NCBI GenBank assembly: GCA_902781245.1
Contig: CACZIP010000123.1
Span: 1 to 7,996, forward strand
Length of the DNA: 7,996 nucleotides
Reading direction: 5' to 3'
DNA from: an uncultured Coriobacteriaceae bacterium
Lineage (GTDB): Bacteria > Actinomycetota > Coriobacteriia > Coriobacteriales > Eggerthellaceae
Shown in pieces: positions 1-6,307 of this stretch; the first letter of the stretch is position 1, and each line of letters opens with the position of its first letter. The position numbers and the translations under genes are program-made. The notes under the pieces are model-generated. The model was not told the DNA's origin. It ran no database searches and was given only the letters and a program-made list of their open reading frames with translations.

Positions 1-50
1 TTCTTTCTGCCACTTCTCGCGCAGTGGCCGCGCTCTTTTCCTATAGACGC

Positions 51-75
51 GAATATGGGATAAAGGGCGTGCATG
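51..75 (+). repeat. Left inverted repeat of the IS110 element
   Basis: Bases 51-65 are the exact reverse complement of 1549-1563. Extending inwards to 75 against 1539 gives 23 of 25 matches, with mismatches at 66 and 70. The pair brackets the transposase gene symmetrically and is the best marker of the left boundary. Confidence 0.8.
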
Positions 76-250
76 GGGCGGAGGGCGCTTGCTGTGTCGT
101 CCAGGAGTTCGGCTCTTCGAGAAAGGCTGGCGCCTCCGACCCGCAGGTGGACGTGAATTAGGCAGGATGTCGTACGGCGATGAATGTCCCATGAGGTTGC
201 GCCTGCGGAGTTCGGGGGATTACCCTCGTCCCGAACGGAGCGAGAGGCAG
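76..250 (+). ncRNA. Candidate bridge (guide) RNA region of the IS110 element
   Basis: This is the non-coding stretch between the left inverted repeat and the transposase ribosome binding site. In characterised IS110-group elements this place encodes an RNA of roughly 180 nt whose two internal loops specify donor and target DNA. Two supporting foldbacks are visible. One is a long-range stem, 83-89 with 129-135 (GC core 84-88/130-134). The other is a perfect 7-bp stem, 210-216 with 230-236 (GTTCGGG/CCCGAAC), just before the gene. The transposase frame is open back to an ATG at 184, but the family's N-terminal motif begins right after the ATG at 262, so the upstream part is probably not translated. 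Exact ends and guide loops could not be assigned by eye. The call rests on position and these stems. Confidence 0.4.
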
Positions 251-261
251 GAGGCAGCCGG

Positions 262-1488
262 ATGGTTTACATCGGAATCGACATCGCCAAGAGATCGCAT
301 GTGCTCAGCGCCGTGGACGATGATGGCAAGGCCGTCATCGAGTCGTTCAAGTTCGCCAACACGGACAGGGGCTTCGAGAAGCTCCTCGAACGGCTGAAGA
401 AGGCCGGCGTGGAGCCAGGAGGGAGCCTTTCCGGCATGGAGGCGACGGGCCATTACTGGATAGCCCTGTTCGACTTCATGACCTCGCATGGCTACGACGT
501 GGCGGTCATCAACCCGATCCAGTCCGACGCGTTCCGCGACGTGTGGACGGTGCGCAAGGTCAAGACCGACGCGATTGACGCGGCGATGATAGCCGACCTG
601 GTGCGCTACAAGCGCTACGAGCCCTCGGCGCTGGGCGAAGAGGCGACCGACGAGCTGCGCAGCCTGGCGCGCTACCGCATGTCGCTCGTCGAGCGGTCCA
701 CGATGCTCAAGAACCGCGCCACGGCTATCCTCGACCGGGTCTTCCCCGAACTCGACGGCCTGTTCAGCGGATCATTCGGGCCGACGCAGCGCGCCCTTCT
801 CGAGCACTGCTCCACTCCCAGCCAGGTGCTCTCGACCAACGTCCGCACGCTCGAGCGCATCCTGAGGGAGGCCTCCGGGGGCAAGTGCGGCCGCGAGAAG
901 GCTGAGAAGCTCAAGGCCGCAGCGAGGAGCTCGGTCGGCGTCGGGTTCGGATCGAGGACCCTCGCCTTCGAGATCAGGCTGCTCATGGAGGAGCTCGACT
1001 TCGTCCGCGGCCAAATCGACGAGGTCGACGGGGAGCTCGCCCGCCTGCTCGACGAGACCGACGGCAGATGGCTGCTCACCGTGCCCGGCATAGGGCTCGT
1101 GCTCGCCGCGACGATAGCGGGCGAGATCGGCGACGCCAACCGCTTCGACGACGCGCATCAGCTTATGGCATACGCCGGGATGGACCCCACGAAGAGCGAG
1201 TCCGGCGAGACCGTGGCCTCCGACGGCAACATGTCCAAGCGCGGGCCGGCCGCCCTCAGGTGGGCCTTCATGCAGGCGGCGGATTCCGCCCGCAAGTACG
1301 ACCCGTACTTCGGCGACCACTACGCCAAGAAGAAAGGCGAGGACAAGAAGCATCATTACGTCGCCCTGTCGGGCGTCGCGCGCAAGCTCATGGGCGTGAG
1401 CCTGGCCCTTATGAAGGAGCAGAGGCCCTACGAGCCCACGCCTCCCAAGCATCATCTGCCCGGGCATCTCCAGGAGGCCGCCAAGTAG
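262..1488 (+). CDS. IS110-family transposase (DEDD recombinase)
   Basis: This is a 408-residue enzyme that cuts and rejoins DNA to move the element, in this family guided by an element-encoded RNA. The N-terminal RuvC-like DEDD domain shows D7 (YIGIDIAK), E60 (GMEATGHY), D103 and D106 (KTDAIDAAMIADL). A helical, charged middle region follows. The C-terminal transposase_20 domain begins near LLTVPGIG, contains the AYAGMDPTKSESGE segment with a conserved-looking Ser-Gly at S314 (likely the catalytic serine in this family), and then NMSKRGPAALRWAF. The start at 262 is chosen because GGAGG at 250-254 sits 7 nt upstream and the family motif starts at residue 3. An in-frame ATG at 184 would add 26 uncharacteristic residues. 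The length is slightly above the usual 320-400 residues. No frameshift or stop is seen, so it is probably active or recently so. Confidence 0.93.
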   Translation: MVYIGIDIAKRSHVLSAVDDDGKAVIESFKFANTDRGFEKLLERLKKAGVEPGGSLSGMEATGHYWIALFDFMTSHGYDVAVINPIQSDAFRDVWTVRKVKTDAIDAAMIADLVRYKRYEPSALGEEATDELRSLARYRMSLVERSTMLKNRATAILDRVFPELDGLFSGSFGPTQRALLEHCSTPSQVLSTNVRTLERILREASGGKCGREKAEKLKAAARSSVGVGFGSRTLAFEIRLLMEELDFVRGQIDEVDGELARLLDETDGRWLLTVPGIGLVLAATIAGEIGDANRFDDAHQLMAYAGMDPTKSESGETVASDGNMSKRGPAALRWAFMQAADSARKYDPYFGDHYAKKKGEDKKHHYVALSGVARKLMGVSLALMKEQRPYEPTPPKHHLPGHLQEAAK

Positions 1489-1538
1489 CTCCCCTCGCAT
1501 CCAAAACACGATCACGCCCCGTCTGGGGCGCGCGTCAG

Positions 1539-1563
1539 CATGCCCGCTCTTTATCCCATATTC
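1539..1563 (-). repeat. Right inverted repeat of the IS110 element
   Basis: This is the partner of 51-75; the outer 15 bp (1549-1563) match perfectly. The match stops abruptly at 1564, which differs from the base expected from position 50, so the element boundary is probably at or within a few bases of 1563. Confidence 0.8.
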
Positions 1564-1574
1564 ACTTCTCAAGG

Positions 1575-1670
1575 TTCCTATCAAAAATCTCGGGTTTGCC
1601 CCTTGACTTTAAATAGCAGGTCTTCCTATCAAAAATCTCGGGTTTGCCCCTTGACTTTAAATAGCAGGTC
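1575..1670. repeat. Perfect tandem duplication of a 48-bp unit
   Basis: Bases 1575-1622 and 1623-1670 are identical at all 48 positions and directly abut. The unit begins TTCCTATCAAAAATCTCG and ends AAATAGCAGGTC. It contains the short inverted pair CTAT...ATAG around a GGG-TTTG-CCC core and is more AT-rich than its surroundings. It starts 12 bp outside the right end of the IS110 element. There is no spacer, so it is not a CRISPR array. An open minus-strand frame runs through both copies, but it is short, repetitive and has no family character. The origin is unknown: possibilities are a scar of an older mobile element, an extragenic repeat family, or replication slippage. Confidence 0.9.
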
Positions 1671-1679
1671 TTTCTAGTA

Positions 1680-1707
1680 GGAAGGCCGCCCTGCCAGGCG
1701 GCCTTCC
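1680..1707. terminator. Strong GC hairpin, possible bidirectional terminator
   Basis: A perfect 11-bp stem pairs 1680-1690 with 1697-1707 (GGAAGGCCGCC / GGCGGCCTTCC) around a 6-nt loop. It lies between the plus-strand transposase and the minus-strand operon, whose genes converge here. Neither side has a proper T-run: on the plus side ATTTCATCGTT follows, and on the minus side TACTAGAAAG. Intrinsic termination is therefore plausible but not canonical. Confidence 0.5.
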
Positions 1708-1746
1708 GCATTTCATCGTTGTTGTTGCAACGAAGCGAAGTCGCAC

Positions 1747-1787
1747 GGTTGTGACACACCGGTACCTGGTACCAGCGTGTCACAACC
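1747..1787. terminator. Long two-part hairpin directly after the operon's last gene
   Basis: A perfect 11-bp outer stem (1747-1757 with 1777-1787, GGTTGTGACAC / GTGTCACAACC) is followed by a 3x3 internal loop and a 5-bp inner stem (1761-1765 with 1769-1773, GGTAC/GTACC) with a 3-nt loop. It starts 9 bp beyond the stop of the DUF364 gene. It most likely stabilises the 3' end or terminates the operon transcript together with the hairpin at 1680-1707. It lacks a following U-run, so an extragenic palindromic repeat is an alternative. Confidence 0.5.
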
Positions 1788-1796
1788 TGGAGTCGC

Positions 1797-2630
1797 TTAC
1801 TTCTCTATCTCATCGAGCCAGCCAGGACGCTCGACGCGCATCTTCTGGACGCCGTGCTTGAAAATGCCCGACGTAGCGGCGTGCATGACGGCGGCTTTCG
1901 CACGCTCGGGGTCGGTGATGACCGAGCCCGCCATGCAGTCGACGCCATACTCGTAGAGCACAGGCGCCGGAATGACGCTCGGCCCCACGAGGATGCAGCT
2001 GCCACCACCCTGCTTCGAAAGCTGCAACAGACGCGGAAGCGTCTTGTTCGTCAATGTAATGCCCGTGATGAACGTGAAATCCTGGTGAGGGATGATGTAC
2101 TCGCAACCAGGGTCGGGCACGTCGTCACCACTCGGATTGCGCTCGAGAATCGTGAGGTCGCATTCGGGCGCGAGGCGCTCGATCAACGGGAAATGGCCCA
2201 CGACTGTGACCTTTTTACCCGCGCACAGGCGGCGGTACAGTTCGAAGCCGTCGTTTGAGCCCTTCTCTTCGATTTTCATGCCGGCAGCAGCAGCATGCTC
2301 GGGCGTGGAGTACCAGGCGTTGAGCGCCGCAACACCCACGCTCGCCTCGAGGAAATTCCAGCTCACACACTGAGCGGCAAGATCGCGCAGTTCCATATGC
2401 AACGCGTTCGGATACAGCCCATACGTGCCGCGCCCACCACTCACGTTCATGGCCATGCCACAGCCGCTCTCGGCTTCGACAATCGACCAATGGTTGCCGA
2501 CGAGCACGTCCTTCACGGCGATGCCCTCGGGCACACCCTCGACCAGACGCTTGTAAATCTCCCATTGTTCAGGGAGCTGCTCGAGCTCTTTCCAACCAGG
2601 AATGCGCTTGACGCCTTCGCACATTGTCAT
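1797..2630 (-). CDS. DUF364/DUF4213 family protein (putative heavy-metal chelation)
   Basis: This 277-residue protein appears cytoplasmic, with no signal peptide or membrane segment. The N-terminal half (about 20-120) fits the DUF4213 enolase-N-like domain. The C-terminal half fits the DUF364 Rossmann-like domain: VTVVGHFPLIERL (141-153), ILERNP (161-166), TLTNKTLPRLL (192-202) and GPSVIPAPVLYEYGVDC (216-232). The only structural work I recall on this family proposed an inter-domain active site with a possible metal-chelation role; no reaction is established. The ATG at 2630 has AGGGGG 8 nt upstream; a second ATG two codons later is possible. It is the last gene of the operon, 55 bp after the second MoeA-like gene. 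Family members commonly sit beside FecCD-type transporters and methyltransferases, which matches this context and favours metal or metallocofactor handling. Confidence 0.85.
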   Translation of the reverse strand: MTMCEGVKRIPGWKELEQLPEQWEIYKRLVEGVPEGIAVKDVLVGNHWSIVEAESGCGMAMNVSGGRGTYGLYPNALHMELRDLAAQCVSWNFLEASVGVAALNAWYSTPEHAAAAGMKIEEKGSNDGFELYRRLCAGKKVTVVGHFPLIERLAPECDLTILERNPSGDDVPDPGCEYIIPHQDFTFITGITLTNKTLPRLLQLSKQGGGSCILVGPSVIPAPVLYEYGVDCMAGSVITDPERAKAAVMHAATSGIFKHGVQKMRVERPGWLDEIEK

Positions 2631-2685
2631 CTTTGTTTCCCCCTATGTTCCGTGCGCTGAAAAACGAGCGACCGCTTTTAGCACA

Positions 2686-4035
2686 TTACATCTGCGTATA
2701 AGGATAGCGCAGTTCGACGGTCACCTCATCACCGGGCTTAAGGTCGCGATAGGCAAAAGGATGCATCTCAAGATAGCCGTCGGCTTCGTCGAGCTTGAGC
2801 AAGTCGGGATGGAGACCGTTTGCGATTGGCTTGGCGATGAGGCCCTCGGGCGTACGCTCGAGACTCACAGGGCGGATGGCAAAGAAATCCTTGCCGGGGC
2901 CCTTGCCGCCAGGGCCGCCCGGACCACCTGGGCCGCCGGGACCACCTGGGCCCTTGCCGCCAGGGTCGCCCGGACCACCTGGGCCGCCGGGACCGTGTCC
3001 AACTGACTGCCCGAAATCCCCCGCCGCAGCCGTCACTTTCTCGAACTCGACAACCTTCCCGAACAGGAAACTGTCGACAAGCGGCTTGAGGTACCAATCC
3101 GCCGTGATCTCGCAACCCGACGGCGGACCCGAAAGACCGAGAACCGGCGTGCCGTTGACGACCGACGCGCTCGTATGGCGCCCCGGCCCATGGTTCGTTT
3201 CATGGCAGATGACCTGCCCGATTTCCTCGAGGATTTCCATCGTGAAATCCTTGGCACCTTTCGACGAGCCGGCGTTTATCGCTACGATGTCGGCCTCGTC
3301 GCACGCTTTCAGGATCGTCTCCTTGATGATGCTCCAGTCGTCGGGAATGCACTCGTAAATGATGGGGTCGGCGCCCCACAAAAGCATCTTCCCTTCGAGC
3401 AGCACGCCGTTGCTGTCGTACGCTTTCCCCTTCGGCAGCTCGTGACCAGGCGACACCAGCTCATCGCCCGTGGGGATGAACACAACCTTCGGTTGCACGA
3501 TAACCTCGACCTCGGAATAGCCGCACATCGCGAGCGCGGAAACCTTCGTGGGGGTCAGGCGCGTTCCCGCTGGCAACAGCATCTGTCCGGCCTCGAAGTT
3601 CGCGCCCTTCTCGCGACAGCTTGCACCACGCTTGCCCGGTGCGACGAGAATTTCAAGTCGCCCGGGATTCAGATTGTCGAGCCCGACCTCTCCGACTCCG
3701 CCGTCGAACTGTACGTCCTCGATCCTGATGGCAGTGTCGAAGCCCTCGGGCAACGCCGTACCAGTGTTGGCCCAATCGAATTCGCGACCGAGCTGCCATG
3801 TGCTCGTATCGGGCATGCCGTCCTCGAAGTCGGCGAAACGCACGGCGATGCCGTCCATCTGCGCACAAAGCGCATTGGGAACGTCGACCTTCGCTTTGCA
3901 ATCGACCGCCGTCACCCGACCGAACGCCTCGTGGATGTCGACAACTTCGACCTGCGGTTCAAATTTCGCAGCCCCGATGAGCCGTGCGATGGCTTCTTCG
4001 CGCTTGAGCTCTACGTGTTTCGAATGGTCGCGCAT
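2686..4035 (-). CDS. MoeA-like molybdopterin molybdotransferase with a Gly-Pro tract (paralogue 2)
   Basis: This 449-residue protein is related to MoeA, which inserts molybdate into adenylylated molybdopterin. Visible landmarks are MDGIAVR (60-66, MoeA N-terminal motif with the conserved Asp), a domain II segment ending in LLPAGTRLTPTKVSALAMCGYSEVEV, the MogA/MoeA domain motif IPTGDELV (187-194), DSNG (207-210), INAGSSKGAKDF (253-264) and GPPSG (303-307), where canonical MoeA has GNPVS. The C-terminal beta domain is interrupted by a Gly-Pro-rich tract at about 346-382, which explains the excess over the usual ~400 residues. The ATG at 4035 follows AAAGG by 8 nt. It lies 134 bp after paralogue 1, the largest gap in the cluster. 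That gap is AT-rich near the gene, with TATAAA on the minus strand at 4058-4063, so an internal promoter is possible but lacks a clear -35. Substrate metal (Mo or W) is not readable. Confidence 0.87.
   Translation of the reverse strand: MRDHSKHVELKREEAIARLIGAAKFEPQVEVVDIHEAFGRVTAVDCKAKVDVPNALCAQMDGIAVRFADFEDGMPDTSTWQLGREFDWANTGTALPEGFDTAIRIEDVQFDGGVGEVGLDNLNPGRLEILVAPGKRGASCREKGANFEAGQMLLPAGTRLTPTKVSALAMCGYSEVEVIVQPKVVFIPTGDELVSPGHELPKGKAYDSNGVLLEGKMLLWGADPIIYECIPDDWSIIKETILKACDEADIVAINAGSSKGAKDFTMEILEEIGQVICHETNHGPGRHTSASVVNGTPVLGLSGPPSGCEITADWYLKPLVDSFLFGKVVEFEKVTAAAGDFGQSVGHGPGGPGGPGDPGGKGPGGPGGPGGPGGPGGKGPGKDFFAIRPVSLERTPEGLIAKPIANGLHPDLLKLDEADGYLEMHPFAYRDLKPGDEVTVELRYPYTQM
2897..2994 (-). 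repeat. 51-bp tandem repeat encoding a collagen-like Gly-Pro tract
   Basis: Two head-to-tail copies, 2897-2947 and 2948-2994 (the second lacking the last 4 bp of similarity), match at 46 of 47 compared bases; the mismatch is at 2966. They lie inside the second MoeA-like gene and encode 17-residue units of GPG/GPGG ending in GGK. The second unit carries one Gly-to-Asp change. The period is a multiple of three, so the frame is preserved. The unit of 17 residues is not a multiple of three residues, so a strict Gly-X-Y collagen register is not kept. Confidence 0.9.
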
Positions 4036-4169
4036 GACAATCGCCTTTCAACGTCTGTTTATACTTTTGAGAAAATAATAACGCACCCTCATGCGCGTCC
4101 TAGAAATAACCATCCGAGAACTGCGTTGAAGTCGATCGTCCGTTGGGAGGGGCGACCCAGCTCAACGCG

Positions 4170-5375
4170 TTACAGCCACTCGCTTCCACGCAGCAGCTCC
4201 AGTTCGATCTCGTCACCAGGCGCAACATCCCATTCGCCGATTGGCGAGATGCGATGCGCGTTAGAGGTCAGGCAATCGACCTGCTCGCCCTTGCGGAAGT
4301 TGAATGGATGGGCGACCAGGCCTTCGCCTTCACGACGGACATCCCAACGGCCCAACATGTCGAAACCGCCGAACGCATGGTACTCGGCGTCGCTCACGGC
4401 GCGCACAACCTGCCGTTGCGGCATGGGCACACCGAGCATGCGGCATACGATCGCCTGCAAGCACCAGTCGGTGCCATAGTACGCCGCCATCGGGGGCCCG
4501 GGGAGGTCTACGACCGGCTTGCCGTCGGCAACCGCCATCATAAGCGGTCGGCCTGGTGCGGCGGCGATGTAGTGATGCACCACGCGTCCCCGCTTCTCGA
4601 TCATGCGCACATTGAAGTCCTCATCGCCCAGAGCGGAGCCTCCATTCACAACAACCAGGTCGGCCAACTCGAGCGCACGGGTGAACGCTTCCTCGAGTGC
4701 TTCGAGATCGTCGCGCACGATGGGGAACTTGATAACGCGGGCACCGTAGCTCTCGAGCATGTTCTTGCACATCAGACTGTTCGCATCGATTGTCTGGCCG
4801 CGCTTCGGCCGCGTGCCGTATGCGACGAGCTCGCTGCCCGTTGGGATGAATGCGACAACCGGACGCTTGCGCACCTTGACGGCCGAATGTCCACCCATGC
4901 ACAAGGCGGCAAGATCGGTCGGGCGGATGACACGCCCCGCTTTCATGATTGGCCGACCTGCGCTCACGGTGGCGCCAGCGGGCATCGTGCCCGAGCCCGC
5001 CGAAACCTGAACATCGTCGTCGAGCACAACCGAGCCATCTTCCTGGATAGCAGCTTTCTCGATCATGATGATGGCATCATACTCATCGGGGAAATCATCA
5101 CCCGTGTCGGCGCGCACGAACTCGCGCCCCAATCGCCACCCGCTCGTGTCGGGCAGCCCGTTGGCGAAATCGGCTGAGCGCACCGCGATGCCGTCGGCAG
5201 ACGAAGCCCGCACAACTGGCACGGTGACAAGCGATTCCACGTCCTCGGCCAGCACGCGCCCGCAAGCCTCGTCAAGTGTCACCAACTCAATACCGCACTG
5301 CGGTTCCCATGCCGCAAAGAAGTTCGCAAGCGCTTCGGCGCGCGTCGGAAACCCCGTCATCACTTTTTCTCCCAT
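4170..5375 (-). CDS. MoeA-like molybdopterin molybdotransferase (paralogue 1)
   Basis: This 401-residue protein has the normal MoeA length. Landmarks are SADGIAVR (59-66, where E. coli MoeA has SAMDGYAVR with a catalytic Asp), MPAGATVSAGRPI (131-143), IPTGSELV (177-184, with Ser in place of the usual Asp of TGDEL), DANS (197-200), NGGSALGDEDF (244-254), PGRP (274-277) and LPGPPMAAY (291-299) in place of LPGNPVS. A C-terminal beta domain ends the protein. Its probable role is insertion of molybdate or tungstate into the pterin cofactor in the cytoplasm. It shares with paralogue 2 the segment PDTS-W-LGREF around residues 75-86, so the pair arose by duplication and then diverged strongly. The ATG at 5375 has GGGAG 6 nt upstream. 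An in-frame ATG at 5360, with GGAG 8 nt upstream, is an equally placed alternative that would remove five residues. It follows the ATPase gene by 52 bp. Confidence 0.87.
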   Translation of the reverse strand: MGEKVMTGFPTRAEALANFFAAWEPQCGIELVTLDEACGRVLAEDVESLVTVPVVRASSADGIAVRSADFANGLPDTSGWRLGREFVRADTGDDFPDEYDAIIMIEKAAIQEDGSVVLDDDVQVSAGSGTMPAGATVSAGRPIMKAGRVIRPTDLAALCMGGHSAVKVRKRPVVAFIPTGSELVAYGTRPKRGQTIDANSLMCKNMLESYGARVIKFPIVRDDLEALEEAFTRALELADLVVVNGGSALGDEDFNVRMIEKRGRVVHHYIAAAPGRPLMMAVADGKPVVDLPGPPMAAYYGTDWCLQAIVCRMLGVPMPQRQVVRAVSDAEYHAFGGFDMLGRWDVRREGEGLVAHPFNFRKGEQVDCLTSNAHRISPIGEWDVAPGDEIELELLRGSEWL

Positions 5376-5427
5376 GTCAAACTCCCAATCTTTGCTTGCG
5401 TCTTACGGTCATCATCGTCGTAGGTTT

Positions 5428-6261
5428 TTAGCTTTTGCCACGCATGAGCTCGGCAAGCAAGCGCTCGTCGAGCGCGCTCTTCCTCACAATGGGGATGCAA
5501 GCGCAGCCGGTACGGCCCTCGCCGACATCAACGCGGTCCACACGCACCTCGGTATTGTAAATCTCGAGCATGGTCTCGGCGGTGATCACATCAGCCGGTG
5601 CCCCATCCTTCAGAATCACCCCTTCGTGCAACACGATTGCACGATCGGCGCAGTAGAACGCGTGAGCAGGATCGTGCGTGACCATCAGCACCGACGTTCC
5701 GCAATCGGCCAAACCGCGCATGCGCGACAGCACGAGCTGCTGATTGCCGAAATCGAGCGACGCCGTCGGCTCGTCCATGACCAGGATGTCAGGCTGCTGC
5801 GCAAGCGCCCGCGCAATCAGGACCAGCTGCTGCTGACCACCTGACAGCTCGGTGTAGGATTTGTCGGCCAAGTCCTCGATCGCCATCTGGCAGAGCGCCG
5901 CATACGCCACACGCTTGTCATCGGCCGAAGCAGCCGCCAGGCGGGCCATGTGCGGCGTGCGCCCCATGAGCACCATGTCCTTTACGCGATAGGGGAACGG
6001 CAATTGGTGAATCTGGGGAATGTATGCGAAATGAAGCGCCAACTCGCGTTCCCTCATTTGAGCGGTCTCGCGTCCGTTGATCAGCACCTCTCCGCCAAGC
6101 CGCGGCAGCAACCCGAGAACCGTCTTGAGCGTCGTGGTCTTTCCGCACCCGTTTGCGCCGATGATGCAGCAGAACTCACCATCAGCCAGCGAAAAGCTAA
6201 TGCCGTGGACAATCTCGTTGTCAGCGCTATAGCCCGCACGAAGGTCTCTCACTTCGAGCAT
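5428..6261 (-). CDS. FecE/BtuD/MolC-type ABC transporter ATP-binding protein
   Basis: This 277-residue ATPase powers the adjacent permease at the inner face of the membrane. Every motif is intact: Walker A GANGCGKT (35-42), Q-loop IPQ (81-83), signature LSGGQ (139-143), Walker B ILVMDEP (159-165) and the H-loop histidine in VTHD (H196). The family typically imports iron-siderophores, haem, cobalamin or, in MolABC, molybdate and tungstate. The start at 6261 is chosen because GGAGGT at 6269-6274 lies 7 nt upstream and the protein then begins MLEVRDLRAGY, as is usual. A TTG at 6300 would extend the frame by 13 residues without support. The last ~30 residues extend past the conserved domain and carry a Cys-Ala-Cys at 253-255. 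The gene starts 46 bp after the permease stop. Confidence 0.95.
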   Translation of the reverse strand: MLEVRDLRAGYSADNEIVHGISFSLADGEFCCIIGANGCGKTTTLKTVLGLLPRLGGEVLINGRETAQMRERELALHFAYIPQIHQLPFPYRVKDMVLMGRTPHMARLAAASADDKRVAYAALCQMAIEDLADKSYTELSGGQQQLVLIARALAQQPDILVMDEPTASLDFGNQQLVLSRMRGLADCGTSVLMVTHDPAHAFYCADRAIVLHEGVILKDGAPADVITAETMLEIYNTEVRVDRVDVGEGRTGCACIPIVRKSALDERLLAELMRGKS

Positions 6262-6268
6262 CGACGCC

Positions 6269-6274
6269 ACCTCC
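6269..6274 (-). promoter_or_regulatory. Ribosome binding site that fixes the ATPase start
   Basis: The minus strand reads GGAGGT here, 7 nt before the ATG at 6261. It lies inside the longer alternative frame that begins with TTG at 6300, so it decides in favour of the shorter protein. Confidence 0.8.
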
Positions 6275-6307
6275 TCAGGTGTGCCGCTTCCACGAACCAA
6301 TCAGCCA

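Larger units (their letters stand above)
51..1563 (+). mobile_element. IS110-family insertion sequence, apparently complete (~1.5 kb)
   Basis: The element is delimited by inverted repeats at 51-75 and 1539-1563, which pair at 23 of 25 positions with the outer 15 bp perfect. Between them lies one intact transposase gene, with about 186 bp non-coding on the left inside the repeat and only about 50 bp on the right. A long non-coding left end with a short right end is the arrangement of the IS110 group, whose left end encodes the bridge RNA; IS1111-group elements have the reverse. Most IS110-group elements lack clear terminal inverted repeats, so these are notable, and the true ends could lie a few bases outside them. 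No target-site duplication is visible, as expected for the family. The element sits just beyond the 3' end of the minus-strand operon, and no gene is visibly interrupted. Confidence 0.8.

Noticed and set aside
11..18. CACTTCTC in the left flank repeated at 1563-1570 beside the right IS end, as a target duplication
   Set aside because: The left copy is 33 bp away from the element boundary, and IS110 elements do not normally make target duplications. An 8-bp match can be chance.
9..28. Small hairpin 9-14/23-28 followed by TTTT at 36-39, as a terminator of an upstream gene
   Set aside because: The stem is only 6 bp, the T-run is 7 nt away, and no upstream gene is in view.
184..261. Upstream in-frame extension of the transposase from the ATG at 184
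   Set aside because: GGAGG is placed correctly for the ATG at 262, the family's first motif starts at residue 3 from there, and the extension overlaps the likely RNA-coding left end.
772..1584. 270-codon minus-strand open frame opposite the transposase
   Set aside because: It is an antisense shadow of the clear IS110 transposase reading frame with no family features.
1575..1670. Possible CRISPR remnant
   Set aside because: The two 48-bp copies abut with no spacer, and no cas gene is present.
1562..1783. 73-codon minus-strand open frame across the tandem repeat and hairpin
   Set aside because: Its internal protein repeat only reflects the 48-bp DNA duplication. It has no recognisable domain, and its sequence is made of structured intergenic DNA.
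3175..4479. 434-codon plus-strand open frame opposite the MoeA genes
   Set aside because: It is an antisense shadow caused by high GC. It spans two real genes and their gap and shows no domain.
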